Positions 16,167 to 25,102 of a stretch of 64,000 nt of DNA are shown here, one piece after another. The DNA is taken from positions 3,782,001 through 3,846,000 of the forward strand of contig NZ_CP090978.1 of NCBI RefSeq assembly GCF_021513275.1, written 5' to 3'. The DNA is from Paenibacillus hexagrammi (GTDB lineage: Bacteria; Bacillota; Bacilli; Paenibacillales; NBRC-103111). The notes beneath the pieces were generated by a model. It did no database searches and was not told where the DNA came from. It saw only the letters and a list, made by a program, of their open reading frames with translations. Position 1 is the first letter of the stretch, and every line of letters begins with the position of its first letter. The position numbers and the translations under genes are program-made.

Positions 16167-16846
16167 TTAGACCCCGCGCATCGCCGGGTCCCAAATGATC
16201 TTGTGCAGCTGCATATTCAGCTTGACATGAGATAAACCCTTATCCAGCATAAGCTCCACCAGCTTGCGCGGCGGCATCGTCTCCCACACCGGACTGAACA
16301 TAGGCAAGGCCTTCGTTGGGTGCTGCTCGAGCACTTCCACAGCCGTTTGAAAGTCCAAATCGCTGCCAATGACGAATTTCAGCTCGTCCTGCTTGCGAAG
16401 AAGCGCAAAGTTGCCGGTTACCATACGTTCCATTTCGCCGGAGTCGGGCAGCTTGAAGTCCATGACGTAGCGAACCTTCGGTGATTCGATCCGCTCTATG
16501 AACATCGTTAAATCAATGGCTCCGTTCGTTTCAATGTGAAGATCCTCCACCTGCTCCAACTCAGCCAGCGCTTGCACCAAAGCTAGCGATCTCTCTCCAT
16601 AGAGCAGCGGCTCGCCGCCCGTAAGGCATATGTGCCTGGAACGGTACTTCTGCACTTCTTGAACGATTTCACCGATCGTCATGACAAATTCCGCCTCTGC
16701 AGGCGGGTAGCTGTAGGTCGTGTCACACCAGCTGCAGCGCAGATTACAGCCAAAAGACGGACGAAGACGGTCGGAAACCCGGCACGGGTTCCTTCGCCTT
16801 CAACCGTCTCGAATATTTCCACCATCGGGATTCGAGTATCTAGCAT
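16167..16846 (-). pseudogene. queE: 7-carboxy-7-deazaguanine synthase (QueE), interrupted by a one-base frameshift
   Basis: The first part, from ATG at 16844-16846, reads IPMVEIFETVEGEGTRAGFP and TVFVRL, typical of QueE. A run AAAA at 16752-16755 (plus strand) appears one base short. With a fifth A the frame continues FGCNLRCSWCDTTYSYPPAE, giving the radical-SAM CxxxCxxC cluster, and then runs without a stop to 16167 (CLTGGEPLL, the SAM-binding GGE region). As written, the product stops before the iron-sulphur motif is read. The start overlaps the queD stop (TAATG). All other features look intact, so a sequencing error is as likely as a true mutation. Confidence 0.88.
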
Positions 16847-17319
16847 TACGCTTCCTCCTCCATCATCTGGCGGGTAACTGCCGCGTAGCTCGTCGGAGTC
16901 TCCCAGAGTCGAATTTCCTCCAGCATGATGGCCGGGTATAGCCCTTCTTCCTGTAAAGCTTCTTGAATTTGCTCGTACATCCACACCACCATATTCTCGG
17001 CGGTTGTGTTCATCGGCGGCAGTACAACGTTCAAATATTTGTGGTCCAAGCGGTCGACAACACGCTCTTTGGCAATTCGTTTGATATCCCCAAAATCTAT
17101 AGCGATCCCCCGGCTGTCTACTTTACCGCGCATAATCACTTGCAGCTTGTAGGTGTGGCCGTGCAGATTTTTACATTTTCCCTCATAACAGTGCAAATGA
17201 TGCGCGCTGTCAAACGTAAACTCCTTGGAAACCAATACGGATTTGTGATGATATTTGAGTTGCTGCTCTGTGATGTCACGCCCCAGCAGTTGTACATCCT
17301 TTGGGATTTCATATGTCAT
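16846..17319 (-). CDS. queD: 6-carboxy-5,6,7,8-tetrahydropterin synthase (QueD)
   Basis: QueD converts dihydroneopterin triphosphate to 6-carboxytetrahydropterin, the step before QueE. The zinc-binding histidines are in FDSAHHLHCYEGKC and LHGHTYKL, with the catalytic Cys in CKNLHGH. It is 157 residues, with an N-terminal extension of about 25 residues compared with the shortest family members. ATG at 17317-17319 follows GAGGTGA. First gene of the que operon, with a sigma-A-like promoter at 17357-17386. The leader is only about 30 bases and holds no recognisable preQ1 riboswitch. Confidence 0.92.
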   Translation of the reverse strand: MTYEIPKDVQLLGRDITEQQLKYHHKSVLVSKEFTFDSAHHLHCYEGKCKNLHGHTYKLQVIMRGKVDSRGIAIDFGDIKRIAKERVVDRLDHKYLNVVLPPMNTTAENMVVWMYEQIQEALQEEGLYPAIMLEEIRLWETPTSYAAVTRQMMEEEA

Positions 17320-17356
17320 ATCATTCACCTCATCTATGAAAAAACAAGTACTCCCC

Positions 17357-17386
17357 ATTATATCACGGAGAGTCAACTTCTCACAA
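17357..17386 (-). promoter_or_regulatory. Promoter of the queD-queE-queC operon
   Basis: On the minus strand TTGTGA (17381-17386), an 18-base spacer and a perfect TATAAT (17357-17362). A divergent TATAAT at 17401-17406 with TTCTCA at 17378-17383 may drive the plus-strand methyltransferase gene; the two promoters overlap. Confidence 0.6.
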
Positions 17387-17450
17387 TCCTTCATAGAGGG
17401 TATAATAGTCTTGAACTTTTTGACAATCGCAACAAAGGAGTTAGTAACGA

Positions 17451-18851
17451 ATGGTACAGCTGCCCGCTTCCTATATCAAACAAATGAACGATATGCTGGG
17501 AGAAGAAACTCCTCTTTTTCTCCAAAGCTACGAACAACCAAGAACACAAGGGGTTCGCTTCAACCCCCTTAAGGCTGACATGAGCAGTCCGATCATCCGG
17601 GAGCTGATCCGGCAATTTCAACTGGAGCCCGTACCCTGGTGCTCTACCGGGTTTTATTACGAGGAACCGCTTCGACCGGGGAAGCATCCGTTTCATCAAG
17701 CCGGCCTTTATTACATTCAGGAGCCTTCCGCCATGTCTGCGGTAGAGCTATTGGCACCAGAGCCTGGCGACATTGTATTGGACCTGGCCGCTGCGCCAGG
17801 AGGCAAGACCTCGCACATCGCAGGCAAAATGCTCGGCGAAGGCATTCTGATCGCCAATGAAATTCATCCGGGCAGAGCCAAGATTCTCTCTGAGAATGTA
17901 GAACGCATGGGCATCCGCAATGCGGTCGTCACCAATGCCGCGCCAGATCGGCTGGCAAGTAAATTCCCAGCCTTCTTTGATAAAATCATGTTGGATGCTC
18001 CTTGCTCCGGAGAGGGGATGTTCCGCAAGGATCACGATGCCATTGCCGAGTGGTCGCCGCAGCATGTCACGATGTGCGCTGCCAGACAAATGGATATTTT
18101 GCCGGATGCCGTAACGATGCTAAAGCCCGGCGGCCAGATGGCCTACTCCACCTGTACGTTTAATAAGGAAGAAAACGAAGCTACAATAGATGAGTTGTTG
18201 CGGAGATTTCCAGAGCTGGAAGTAGTGCGAACTGAACGGATATGGCCGCATAAGCATAAAGGGGAAGGACATTTCGTGGCGCTGCTGCGAAAGCAGCATA
18301 CACATTCCGATCTCGATGAATCAGAGGAAGCATCATCGCGCATGCCAGGCAAGAAGAGCAAGATCACGTCGAACACGCCATCCAAACAGCAGCTGCAAAA
18401 AGCCGTTAAAGAAGCGATGACGATGTTTCAAAGCTTATGTAACGAAGCAATGCCTGCTTATCAGCTTCCAACAGGAGAGTCGCTTCTATTCGGTGAGCAT
18501 CTGTATGTGCTGCCTGCGGCGAAAGAACGTCCATTGACGATAGCCCAATTGGAAGGATTGAAGGTACTTCGCGCCGGTCTGCATCTGGGCGAGGTAAAGA
18601 AGAACCGCTTCGAACCGTCGCATGCTTTAGCTCTAGCGGTGTCACATGAGGTGCTGCGCTCTGCTAGGACGTACGATTTGAGCCCGGATTCCGCAGAAGC
18701 TCACGCTTATCTCCGCGGCGAGACCCTTTTCACCGATCGAAGCACACAGGGCTGGGCGATTGTAATCGTGGACGGCTTGGCTCTGGGATGGGGCAAAGAA
18801 AGCGAAGGTCAGCTCAAGAATCATTATCCCAAAGGCTTGCGCCGATTCTGA
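17451..18851 (+). CDS. RsmF-like rRNA (cytosine-5) methyltransferase, first paralogue
   Basis: A 466-residue NOL1/NOP2/Sun-family enzyme predicted to methylate cytosine C5 in rRNA with S-adenosylmethionine. Motifs: LDLAAAPGGKTSHIAGKM (SAM binding), MLDAPCSGEGMFRKD and AYSTCTFNKEE (the two catalytic Cys). A C-terminal RsmF-type RNA-binding region follows a variable charged linker (about residues 285-320), ending in GLALGWGKESEGQLKNHYPKG. ATG at 17451 has AGGAG ten bases upstream. A second paralogue lies at 26794-28314. The 3' end overlaps the convergent small gene by 28 bases. Confidence 0.9.
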   Translation: MVQLPASYIKQMNDMLGEETPLFLQSYEQPRTQGVRFNPLKADMSSPIIRELIRQFQLEPVPWCSTGFYYEEPLRPGKHPFHQAGLYYIQEPSAMSAVELLAPEPGDIVLDLAAAPGGKTSHIAGKMLGEGILIANEIHPGRAKILSENVERMGIRNAVVTNAAPDRLASKFPAFFDKIMLDAPCSGEGMFRKDHDAIAEWSPQHVTMCAARQMDILPDAVTMLKPGGQMAYSTCTFNKEENEATIDELLRRFPELEVVRTERIWPHKHKGEGHFVALLRKQHTHSDLDESEEASSRMPGKKSKITSNTPSKQQLQKAVKEAMTMFQSLCNEAMPAYQLPTGESLLFGEHLYVLPAAKERPLTIAQLEGLKVLRAGLHLGEVKKNRFEPSHALALAVSHEVLRSARTYDLSPDSAEAHAYLRGETLFTDRSTQGWAIVIVDGLALGWGKESEGQLKNHYPKGLRRF

Positions 18852-19096
18852 GGCCAGTCCAAATGACTGCGAATCTCTTGCACACGGGTATTCTCTTCCC
18901 GCAAGTCGGATTCAATCATGGCGATTAAGCCCTCAATTTGATCTACGACGGAGTCGGGCAATTCTACTTCCTCAACAGATTTCACAATATAGAGCAAGCA
19001 CTGTAGAGTCTCTTCCATGAGGCTCTTTTTTTTCGCCGTTAAAACAACTTCCGACAAGAAAACAAGATGACTTAACTCCTTTTGCGTTATGTTCAT
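18824..19096 (-). CDS. Small conserved-looking protein of unknown function (90 residues)
   Basis: ATG at 19094-19096 (MNITQKELSHLVFLSEVVL) is preceded by GAGAGGGG at 8 bases, so it is preferred over an upstream in-frame start. The protein is predicted all-helical, amphipathic and acidic in its second half, with no membrane segment or metal motif. It overlaps the end of the convergent methyltransferase gene tail to tail. I do not recognise a family. Confidence 0.65.
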   Translation of the reverse strand: MNITQKELSHLVFLSEVVLTAKKKSLMEETLQCLLYIVKSVEEVELPDSVVDQIEGLIAMIESDLREENTRVQEIRSHLDWPQNRRKPLG

Positions 19097-19329
19097 CCGA
19101 ACAACCCCTCTCTTGTTACCATTATCCAACATTTTTCGATAGGACGAAAGACACCCTTGACATTCTATTCTATAACAATTATGATTACAGTAATTTCAGG
19201 CATTATACTTTTTACAGTTACTTATGTATTTACAGTTCATTAACATAGATAATTTTCCAAAGCATGAGCTGTATATTTTCACACCTAAGAATGACAATAA
19301 CCAAGATAAATTAATTGGAGGGATTCCTA

Positions 19330-19962
19330 ATGAGTCAACAAGCTATCCAATCCGAAGTATTGAAAGTACTTGCTGAGCGTCACAGTGTAAAAGAATATCA
19401 AGCCGGCCACAAAATGCCTAAGGAGCACCTTGAGCAGCTTCTTACTTCTACTACCCAAGCTCCATCTTCCTGGAACCTGCAGCACTGGAAATTCGTCGTC
19501 ATTGAAGACCAGGCTTACAAAGAAAAGCTTCTTCCTATCGCTTATGGACAAAAACAAATCGTAGAAAGCTCCGTTGTCATTGCTGTCCTTGGCGACCTCG
19601 AAGCGAATAAAAATTATGAGCTCGTTTTCGGTCCTTTGCTTGAAGCTGGTCACATGCCTAAAGAATTGTATGATAACCTGGCTGGTCAAGTCGAAGGCGC
19701 CTATAAATATCCTCAGGTTGCCCGTGACGAAGCGGTTCGCAATGCTTCCCTGGCTGCTATGCAGCTCATGATCGCTGCTAAAGCGCTTGGCTATGAAACT
19801 TGCCCAATGGGCGGATACGACGCTGCTCGTTTCGTTAAAGAATTTAACGTACCTGAGCGTTATGTACCTGTTATGCTCATCAGCGTAGGCCTGCCGGCGA
19901 AACCGGCAAGACCATCCGGACGCCTTTCTTTGGATCAAGTAACGGTAGCGAATACGTTCTAA
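19330..19962 (+). CDS. Nitroreductase-family NAD(P)H-dependent flavoprotein
   Basis: A 210-residue FMN-dependent oxidoreductase. Family features are the N-terminal FMN-binding RHSVKEYQ, the TTQAPSSWNLQHWKFVVI segment, and the C-terminal YETCPMGGYDAARF and PVMLISVGLPAKPARPSGR. It resembles B. subtilis YodC/YdgI. ATG at 19330 follows GGAGG (19316-19320); the upstream TTG at 19315 overlaps that site and is rejected. Codon use is strongly biased, as in well-expressed genes. The AT-rich upstream region (19133-19329) has TTTACAGTT at 19211 and again at 19229, a possible regulatory repeat. Confidence 0.9.
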   Translation: MSQQAIQSEVLKVLAERHSVKEYQAGHKMPKEHLEQLLTSTTQAPSSWNLQHWKFVVIEDQAYKEKLLPIAYGQKQIVESSVVIAVLGDLEANKNYELVFGPLLEAGHMPKELYDNLAGQVEGAYKYPQVARDEAVRNASLAAMQLMIAAKALGYETCPMGGYDAARFVKEFNVPERYVPVMLISVGLPAKPARPSGRLSLDQVTVANTF

Positions 19963-20017
19963 TTGAATCATATAAAATCCACTGCAACGTGGAGTCTTGG
20001 CTTTAATGCTCAACTAT

Positions 20018-20060
20018 AAAAGGCATGCAGCTTCTTCAGATGAAGAGCTTCATGCCTTTT
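20018..20060. terminator. Bidirectional terminator between convergent genes
   Basis: AAAAGGCATG (20018-20027) pairs with CATGCCTTTT (20051-20060), and the inner AGCTTCTTCA/TGAAGAGCT extends the stem with one bulge. A/T tracts on both sides serve both the nitroreductase gene and the minus-strand gene at 20063. Confidence 0.85.
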
Positions 20061-20062
20061 CA

Positions 20063-21130
20063 TTAATGGATGTGCTCCGTCTCAAACAAAATTTCATCGA
20101 TCAGCTTATTGCGGAACAGCATGGACAAATTCACCGTCTCATACTCTTTTTCCTTATCCAGTTCTTCAAGAAGAAGAGACGCGATCAGCTCACGGTCATC
20201 GCTGCTGCCAGGCTCACGAAAATCAATAAATCCCGTTATTTGACGTTGGCTGATATCCACTGTTGCCGTCCCGATAGGCAGCCCGCCGTAGGATTGCTGG
20301 TAAATTTCATACGTTAATGTATCTCCATCGTCTCTAGCTAAAATAACGCTGTAATCATCCCGGTCTGGTTCCTCTAGTTCTGACCACATCTCATCGCCGT
20401 CATCCAGTAAATCAATATGCGTAAGCTCAATCGTATCGATAGTCTCACCGTTATAGATCATATGGAAGACGAAAGTATCCGTCTCCTCGTCATCAAAGTC
20501 CTCGACCATCAGCTCCGATACATGATCCATCTCTTCGTCGAAAGGATCGAATTTCCAATGAATCTCTCCGACGACTTCCGATCCATAAACATGTAAGATC
20601 GCCTCAGCCACGATTTCCGAATCACCGTCATACACGTGATATTCCACAAGATTCCGCTTCTCATTAACAATCACAAGCTCATAGCCTAATTGCTTCTTTG
20701 GGTCCGCAGCCATATCCATCTGATCCCAGCTCTCCGGATCGACGTCATCAAATCTGGACTCATCCCTAACCCACTCGTAGTCAGCTTCATCGTCATCCAT
20801 GCGGGATATGCTGGGACTTCCTGATTCCATCGACTGCCGAGCAGGCTCGGTTGCAATCACCATATCATAATCGCTGCATGTAACTACAACCTCACAATCC
20901 TGAATATACAGGGCATCTATCATGTGCTGAATATGAGATTGAACAAATGAATAGACATGTTCCTTATCCTGACTGGTCAGCAAATTGTGCTCAAGCTGGA
21001 TGGAGCCGGCTATCCGGTCCATCTCCCTGTATACAAGTGTTAATGTACCTACAAATTGATCACCCAACAAGATATCGCAGACCTCACCGCCCGCTGTCTT
21101 CAAATCAGGTCTTAGCTGGATGCTGCTCAC
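20063..21130 (-). CDS. Highly acidic protein of unknown function (355 residues)
   Basis: The product is soluble and extremely rich in Asp and Glu (clusters such as SRMDDDEADYEW, VEDFDDEETD, LLDDGDEMWSELEEPDRDD). The C-terminal ~200 residues contain repeated beta-hairpin-like units (YELVIVNEKRNLVEYHVYDG, TFVFHMIYNGETIDTIEL, LTYEIYQQSYGGLPIGTATV), suggesting a duplicated domain. The GTG start at 21128-21130 has GAGGGGG about 11 bases upstream; an overlapping ATG is in a closed frame. It stands alone, convergent with the nitroreductase gene. I do not recognise the family. Confidence 0.75.
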   Translation of the reverse strand: MSSIQLRPDLKTAGGEVCDILLGDQFVGTLTLVYREMDRIAGSIQLEHNLLTSQDKEHVYSFVQSHIQHMIDALYIQDCEVVVTCSDYDMVIATEPARQSMESGSPSISRMDDDEADYEWVRDESRFDDVDPESWDQMDMAADPKKQLGYELVIVNEKRNLVEYHVYDGDSEIVAEAILHVYGSEVVGEIHWKFDPFDEEMDHVSELMVEDFDDEETDTFVFHMIYNGETIDTIELTHIDLLDDGDEMWSELEEPDRDDYSVILARDDGDTLTYEIYQQSYGGLPIGTATVDISQRQITGFIDFREPGSSDDRELIASLLLEELDKEKEYETVNLSMLFRNKLIDEILFETEHIH

Positions 21131-21369
21131 GACATGGTTCGCCCCCTCACGGATTCATCTTCCTCCGTAGCGTATCCCAGTTGCGCCCAAATTATGAATA
21201 ACTGGGATAAATGTCTATACACATATGGACATAAAGCCATATTCTAAAGTAAACCAACGGCAAGGAACAAACATCAATGCACATGACAACAACCTTACAC
21301 ACACAAACATCCTTCCGACAAATCCAAATAAGCTGTTGGAAAAACATATTCATAAGGGAGGTTTTACGA

Positions 21370-21459
21370 ATGTCTGCTGTAGGAGCTTACTCTTCGACTG
21401 GTGCGATCCTGGTGCTGTTCATTCTGTTAGTGATCATTTCCCGCTCTTTCCTACTTTAA
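21370..21459 (+). CDS. YjcZ-type sporulation micro-protein (29 residues)
   Basis: ATG at 21370 is preceded by AAGGGAGG with ideal spacing. The product MSAVGAYSSTGAILVLFILL and following VIISRSFLL is a single hydrophobic helix with the GAILVLFILLVII pattern of the YjcZ family, tiny membrane proteins made during Bacillus-group sporulation. A strong terminator follows at 21499. Being under 100 bases, it is easily missed by annotation. Confidence 0.85.
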   Translation: MSAVGAYSSTGAILVLFILLVIISRSFLL

Positions 21460-21498
21460 TTCCTCATATCCTCCGGCCCTTCTGGGCCTCATACTAAG

Positions 21499-21534
21499 AA
21501 CCGAGGCGAAGTTCGCCTCGGTTTTGTTTTATTC
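21499..21534 (+). terminator. Terminator of the micro-protein gene
   Basis: A 12-bp perfect stem (21499-21510 with 21512-21523) and single-base loop are followed by TTGTTTTATT. Confidence 0.88.
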
Positions 21535-21566
21535 ATAAACTGCGGAGCCCTTCATTTACCCTTTTA

Positions 21567-23000
21567 TCAATCCATAGGCTTTGATGCGTTCAGCAGTTCA
21601 CGTTCCCGCTCGATCCATGTAAGTCTCTTCTCCACCCATGATGGCTGATGGCGCTTAAGCTTATCAAGCAGACTTCGTGCCACGGACAACCGACCGCTCC
21701 GAATTGCAGCTTCTGCGAGAGCAGCCTCTGCCTTCCATTCCCCAATTTGATAGTCGGGGTTTACAGTTCCGCGATAGCTAGGCAGATAACGAACAGCCGC
21801 ATGAAGCGCTTCCTCTGCCAAACGGTACAGCTCGTCCGCCTGCCTTATCCTGACTTGTGCAAGCAAATAATGCGCATCCGGAAAATTCGGTTCATATTCC
21901 AGCGCTTTCAAGCAGTAGCTCTCCGCTTCCGCATACTTCCTCTGCTCGATCATTAGATGGACAAGCAGCTTGTAAATATCCAGCTGTCTGCCAAAGCTAG
22001 GCGTCTGAAGAGCAAGCTGTTCCGCCCTCCTAAGCATCTCCGCAGCCTGTTGCTGCTCACCACTAGCAAGCAACTCCCTACCCAAGTACAAATAATGGCC
22101 CGGATTACCCGGCTCTTCCTCGATCATCAAACGAAGAAGACGAATATTTCTTTCCAGCTTACCGCGGGTCTTTACCACTTCAGGATCGTATCCATTATGG
22201 CGCAGCCGGATTCGAACCGTGCGTCTGTAGGTGTCTTGTCCATAAATGCCTTCGGCAGTCCCAATTTGTTCATGAATCCGCCCCCAGAATTGAAGCCCTC
22301 GCTGGAGCGGAAACATCCTAGATTGGGAAAAATCATGATGGATGTCCCCATGTACAAGGTTTAAATGCCAAACATGCAGAACCGGGATCGTCTCAAGATT
22401 GTGAAACAGCCCTGCGACTTCACGGATCGCACCCACATCTTCGGCGAGCAATTCTTCATCGGCGTCAATCCATATGACCCAATCGGATTGCAAATGCGGC
22501 AGCGCCGCATTACGTGCTGCAGCGAAGTCATCCCTCCATTCTATCGGAATTACTTTTACTTTCGCATAGCGGGCTGCAAGCTCAGGAGTCTCATCCGTTG
22601 AGGAATCGACTACAATGATTTCATCAACCGCAGCCTGAAGTGCTTCGATACATCTCGATATCCGGGAAGCCTCATTGCGAGTCAAAATCGCAGCAGCAAC
22701 CTTCACTCGAGGTACATGGAGTAAGCCCTCAATATCATATCGTTCGTCCCCACGGGGAGTAGAAGCGATCCTGTCATACATACGATGAACCCATTCCGCT
22801 TGAGGATCCAAGAGCCAAGCCCGCTCGAATACCCGCTTCGCAGCAAGTCCGTATCCCTGGTGCAGCAGCGCTTCCCCCAGCATCATCCAGAATTGCCCAT
22901 CTAACGGTATTCGTCGGACTGCTTCTTTCGCTTCATCTTCTGCCTTTTTGAATTGGCGGTCTCTGAGCAGCGACGCAATCGCTTGGTATTTTGCTTTCAT
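21567..23000 (-). CDS. TPR-containing family 2 glycosyltransferase
   Basis: Three parts are seen in 477 residues. Residues ~1-90 form TPR-like helices (WMMLGEALLHQGYGLAAKRVF). Residues ~100-300 form a GT2 fold with AAAILTRNEASRISRCI, VVDSSTDET and the metal-binding WIDADEELL. Residues ~300-470 form further TPR repeats (AEMLRRAEQLA, AEAESYCLKALEYEPNFPDAHYLLAQ). Similar architectures occur in SunS-type and other Firmicute surface-glycan transferases. The gene starts 9 bases after the end of the large secreted-protein gene on the same strand, so that protein could be its substrate or partner. The acceptor is unknown. Confidence 0.88.
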   Translation of the reverse strand: MKAKYQAIASLLRDRQFKKAEDEAKEAVRRIPLDGQFWMMLGEALLHQGYGLAAKRVFERAWLLDPQAEWVHRMYDRIASTPRGDERYDIEGLLHVPRVKVAAAILTRNEASRISRCIEALQAAVDEIIVVDSSTDETPELAARYAKVKVIPIEWRDDFAAARNAALPHLQSDWVIWIDADEELLAEDVGAIREVAGLFHNLETIPVLHVWHLNLVHGDIHHDFSQSRMFPLQRGLQFWGRIHEQIGTAEGIYGQDTYRRTVRIRLRHNGYDPEVVKTRGKLERNIRLLRLMIEEEPGNPGHYLYLGRELLASGEQQQAAEMLRRAEQLALQTPSFGRQLDIYKLLVHLMIEQRKYAEAESYCLKALEYEPNFPDAHYLLAQVRIRQADELYRLAEEALHAAVRYLPSYRGTVNPDYQIGEWKAEAALAEAAIRSGRLSVARSLLDKLKRHQPSWVEKRLTWIERERELLNASKPMD

Positions 23001-23009
23001 CGCAGCGCT

Positions 23010-24797
23010 TTACTCCTTAATGAATGGAATTATAAAGACGCGGCTTCCGCTGTCGTCTGTGCCTTTATCCGGATCGATGGTGAACACGGTTTGTATGCCG
23101 CTTCCATCCGGATGCATCGTAAATGCATCTCCGGTTTCGAACGTAATAGGAACATGTGGATTTAATGTAATGTAATTATCAGGATCATTTTGATCGCTAG
23201 GAAACAAATTGCCCAAATAGTTCCAATAATTCGGATACAGTCGAGCCAAACTTATGGCCGGCAGATGATCATCCGGATTAGGCGTATCGTTCGGCGAAAT
23301 AAGGTTAACCTTAACGTCGTCTTGGTATAACACATAACCCGTCTCTCTAAGGTGCGAGTAAAAGGTAAACTCCGTCGGCGTGCTTCCCGCTGAACCTATC
23401 GCATCCAGCTTGATATGCTCTTCGTCATACACGGACGCAGTTACAGACGATCCTGACTTCGTAGAAATATCGTCTGCATACACTTCCATATCCGAGCCGA
23501 ATTGATAATGAGTATGAAAGATATAGCTGCTCGTCCCCGCACTATTGGACTCATACATGTCCATTTCATTACTAAAAGGACCTTCGTCCCCTTGATCAAT
23601 ATAAACATCCAGCTCTACAGGCTCGGATGGATGCGCATCATCATAAGCAATAAGCTTCTTTATCGCTTGAACTTGATCGGGCCATGTCTCCCATGAGAGG
23701 ACTGGAGAGGTAGCATCTAGATCATAAGTTCGCGAAACGATATCAGATGAGGTTGCCATATAATCCGCTACGAACTGATAATGCAAGGTATCTCCGTCCG
23801 GATCGGAGAATAGATGGGTAAGGTCGATTTCGGCTCCATTCGACAGGATCATAACGCCGCCGTCCGCAGCAGGATAATCTGTAAAATGCTTAACGACCGG
23901 TTGGATGCCGACCAGCAAAGGCTTTTGATTCGCTTGCGGAGAACCCTGAACGGTCACCTGCAGCTGCGTTTCCAATATGCCCCCTCTGCCATCTCTCGCC
24001 ACAAGCCTGATCATCTCTACTCCTGCCGAAATGCCTTTCACCGACCATTCACCACTAACCTCATCCTGCGTTAGCTCGATATGCTCATAGGATTGCGGCA
24101 ATAAGGTAACTTCGATCTCATCCTCATCGGCATCGCCAAATAATGCGGCCAGCTGCGGAAGTGCGGTCGATTCGTCTGTATGAAGCTCCATTTGAGGCGA
24201 TTCTTCGGAAATTAAATAGGGAGGCTGATTATCTGGAGCAATGCCGGAGGTGCGAACAGGAGCCAGGTCAGAGAGTAACTGCTTGACGGTTTCTCCGCTT
24301 GCAGGGTCATCGGGCAGATTGATAACATGTCGCAGTACATCCGTAATATCAAAACGATGGAAGGAATCGGAGGGACTTAGCGTGGCGTCGGTAATGACCG
24401 TGAACTCATCCTCATAATAAAGTCCGTCTTGCTTGAACTCTACGTAGAAAGTAGTCGAACCTGCTTCGTTCGGGTATATCTTAAGAATTCCTTGCTCGGC
24501 ATAGCTGCTAATGACAGAAGCGGCCTCTCCTTCTATATTTGTAACAAAAAATGTACTTTGAGCCGGACCGTAAACAGCATTCAGATCCAGCGTGATAAAG
24601 CTTCCGGTTGTGGGCATTACCATGGTTGTCAATTTATCCACCGGATACCTGGTGGTGCCGACACTGTCCTGCGCACGAACGTTCATATCAAAAGATGAGC
24701 TAAGGAAAAACGGGGCTGAGACCAGCGCAGTGGTCACAACAGCCGCAACCGCCTTCTCTTTTTTGGAAAAGGGCTTCTGTTTCTTGTTCACGGGCAT
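23010..24797 (-). CDS. Large secreted protein with cadherin/Ig-like repeats
   Basis: ATG at 24795-24797 (MPVNKKQKPFSKKEK) follows AGGA. A basic N-terminus and hydrophobic stretch (AAVVTTALVSAPFFLSSSF) form a signal peptide or anchor. The ~560-residue remainder is beta-rich with calcium-type Asp clusters typical of cadherin-like modules: LFGDADEDEIEVTLLPQ and LFSDPDGDTLHYQFVADY, each preceded by PPYLISEE- or KPLLVGIQ-like starts. The C-terminus ends FTIDPDKGTDDSGSRVFIIP. No enzyme motif is present. It is cotranscribed with the downstream glycosyltransferase. A surface or matrix role is inferred. Confidence 0.8.
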   Translation of the reverse strand: MPVNKKQKPFSKKEKAVAAVVTTALVSAPFFLSSSFDMNVRAQDSVGTTRYPVDKLTTMVMPTTGSFITLDLNAVYGPAQSTFFVTNIEGEAASVISSYAEQGILKIYPNEAGSTTFYVEFKQDGLYYEDEFTVITDATLSPSDSFHRFDITDVLRHVINLPDDPASGETVKQLLSDLAPVRTSGIAPDNQPPYLISEESPQMELHTDESTALPQLAALFGDADEDEIEVTLLPQSYEHIELTQDEVSGEWSVKGISAGVEMIRLVARDGRGGILETQLQVTVQGSPQANQKPLLVGIQPVVKHFTDYPAADGGVMILSNGAEIDLTHLFSDPDGDTLHYQFVADYMATSSDIVSRTYDLDATSPVLSWETWPDQVQAIKKLIAYDDAHPSEPVELDVYIDQGDEGPFSNEMDMYESNSAGTSSYIFHTHYQFGSDMEVYADDISTKSGSSVTASVYDEEHIKLDAIGSAGSTPTEFTFYSHLRETGYVLYQDDVKVNLISPNDTPNPDDHLPAISLARLYPNYWNYLGNLFPSDQNDPDNYITLNPHVPITFETGDAFTMHPDGSGIQTVFTIDPDKGTDDSGSRVFIIPFIKE

Positions 24798-24872
24798 CAC
24801 ATCCTACTTTCTAGCATGATTCTTTCTATCATTCTACCATAGCTATCCATGACTGTAGAACCCATAAACGAC

Positions 24873-24898
24873 AAAAAAACCCACCATTCGAGGGTGGG
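24873..24898 (-). terminator. Terminator downstream of the HAD phosphatase gene and its repeat
   Basis: On the minus strand CCCACC pairs with GGTGGG across a 7-base loop and is followed by seven T residues. The transcript of the gene at 25127 would therefore include the 37-bp repeat array in its 3' untranslated part. Confidence 0.75.
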
Positions 24899-24954
24899 GT
24901 GAGAGCATGAATGGATCCCAACCTCGAATGGGAGGTGAGAGGGATAGGCTGATT

Positions 24955-25102
24955 CGACATGCGATGGCAGAGTGGGATCAGCTGGCTGTCCCGACATGCG
25001 TAGACAGAGTGCGATCAGCAGATTGTTCCGACATGTGAGGACAGAGTGCGATCAGCAGGCTGTTCCGACATGTGAGGACAGAGTGCGATCAGTTGGCTGT
25101 TC
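24955..25102. repeat. Four tandem copies of a 37-bp unit
   Basis: Units start at 24955, 24992, 25029 and 25066, each beginning CGACATG; a fifth begins CGACAT at 25103 and then diverges. Units 3 and 4 differ at two bases, while unit 1 is the most diverged. The copies are contiguous without spacers, so this is a minisatellite and not a CRISPR. It fills most of the 24801-25126 gap, in which no gene is seen. Confidence 0.93.

Noticed and set aside
17320..17357. preQ1 riboswitch before queD
   Set aside because: The leader is too short, and neither the aptamer stem nor the A-rich tail of preQ1-I was found.
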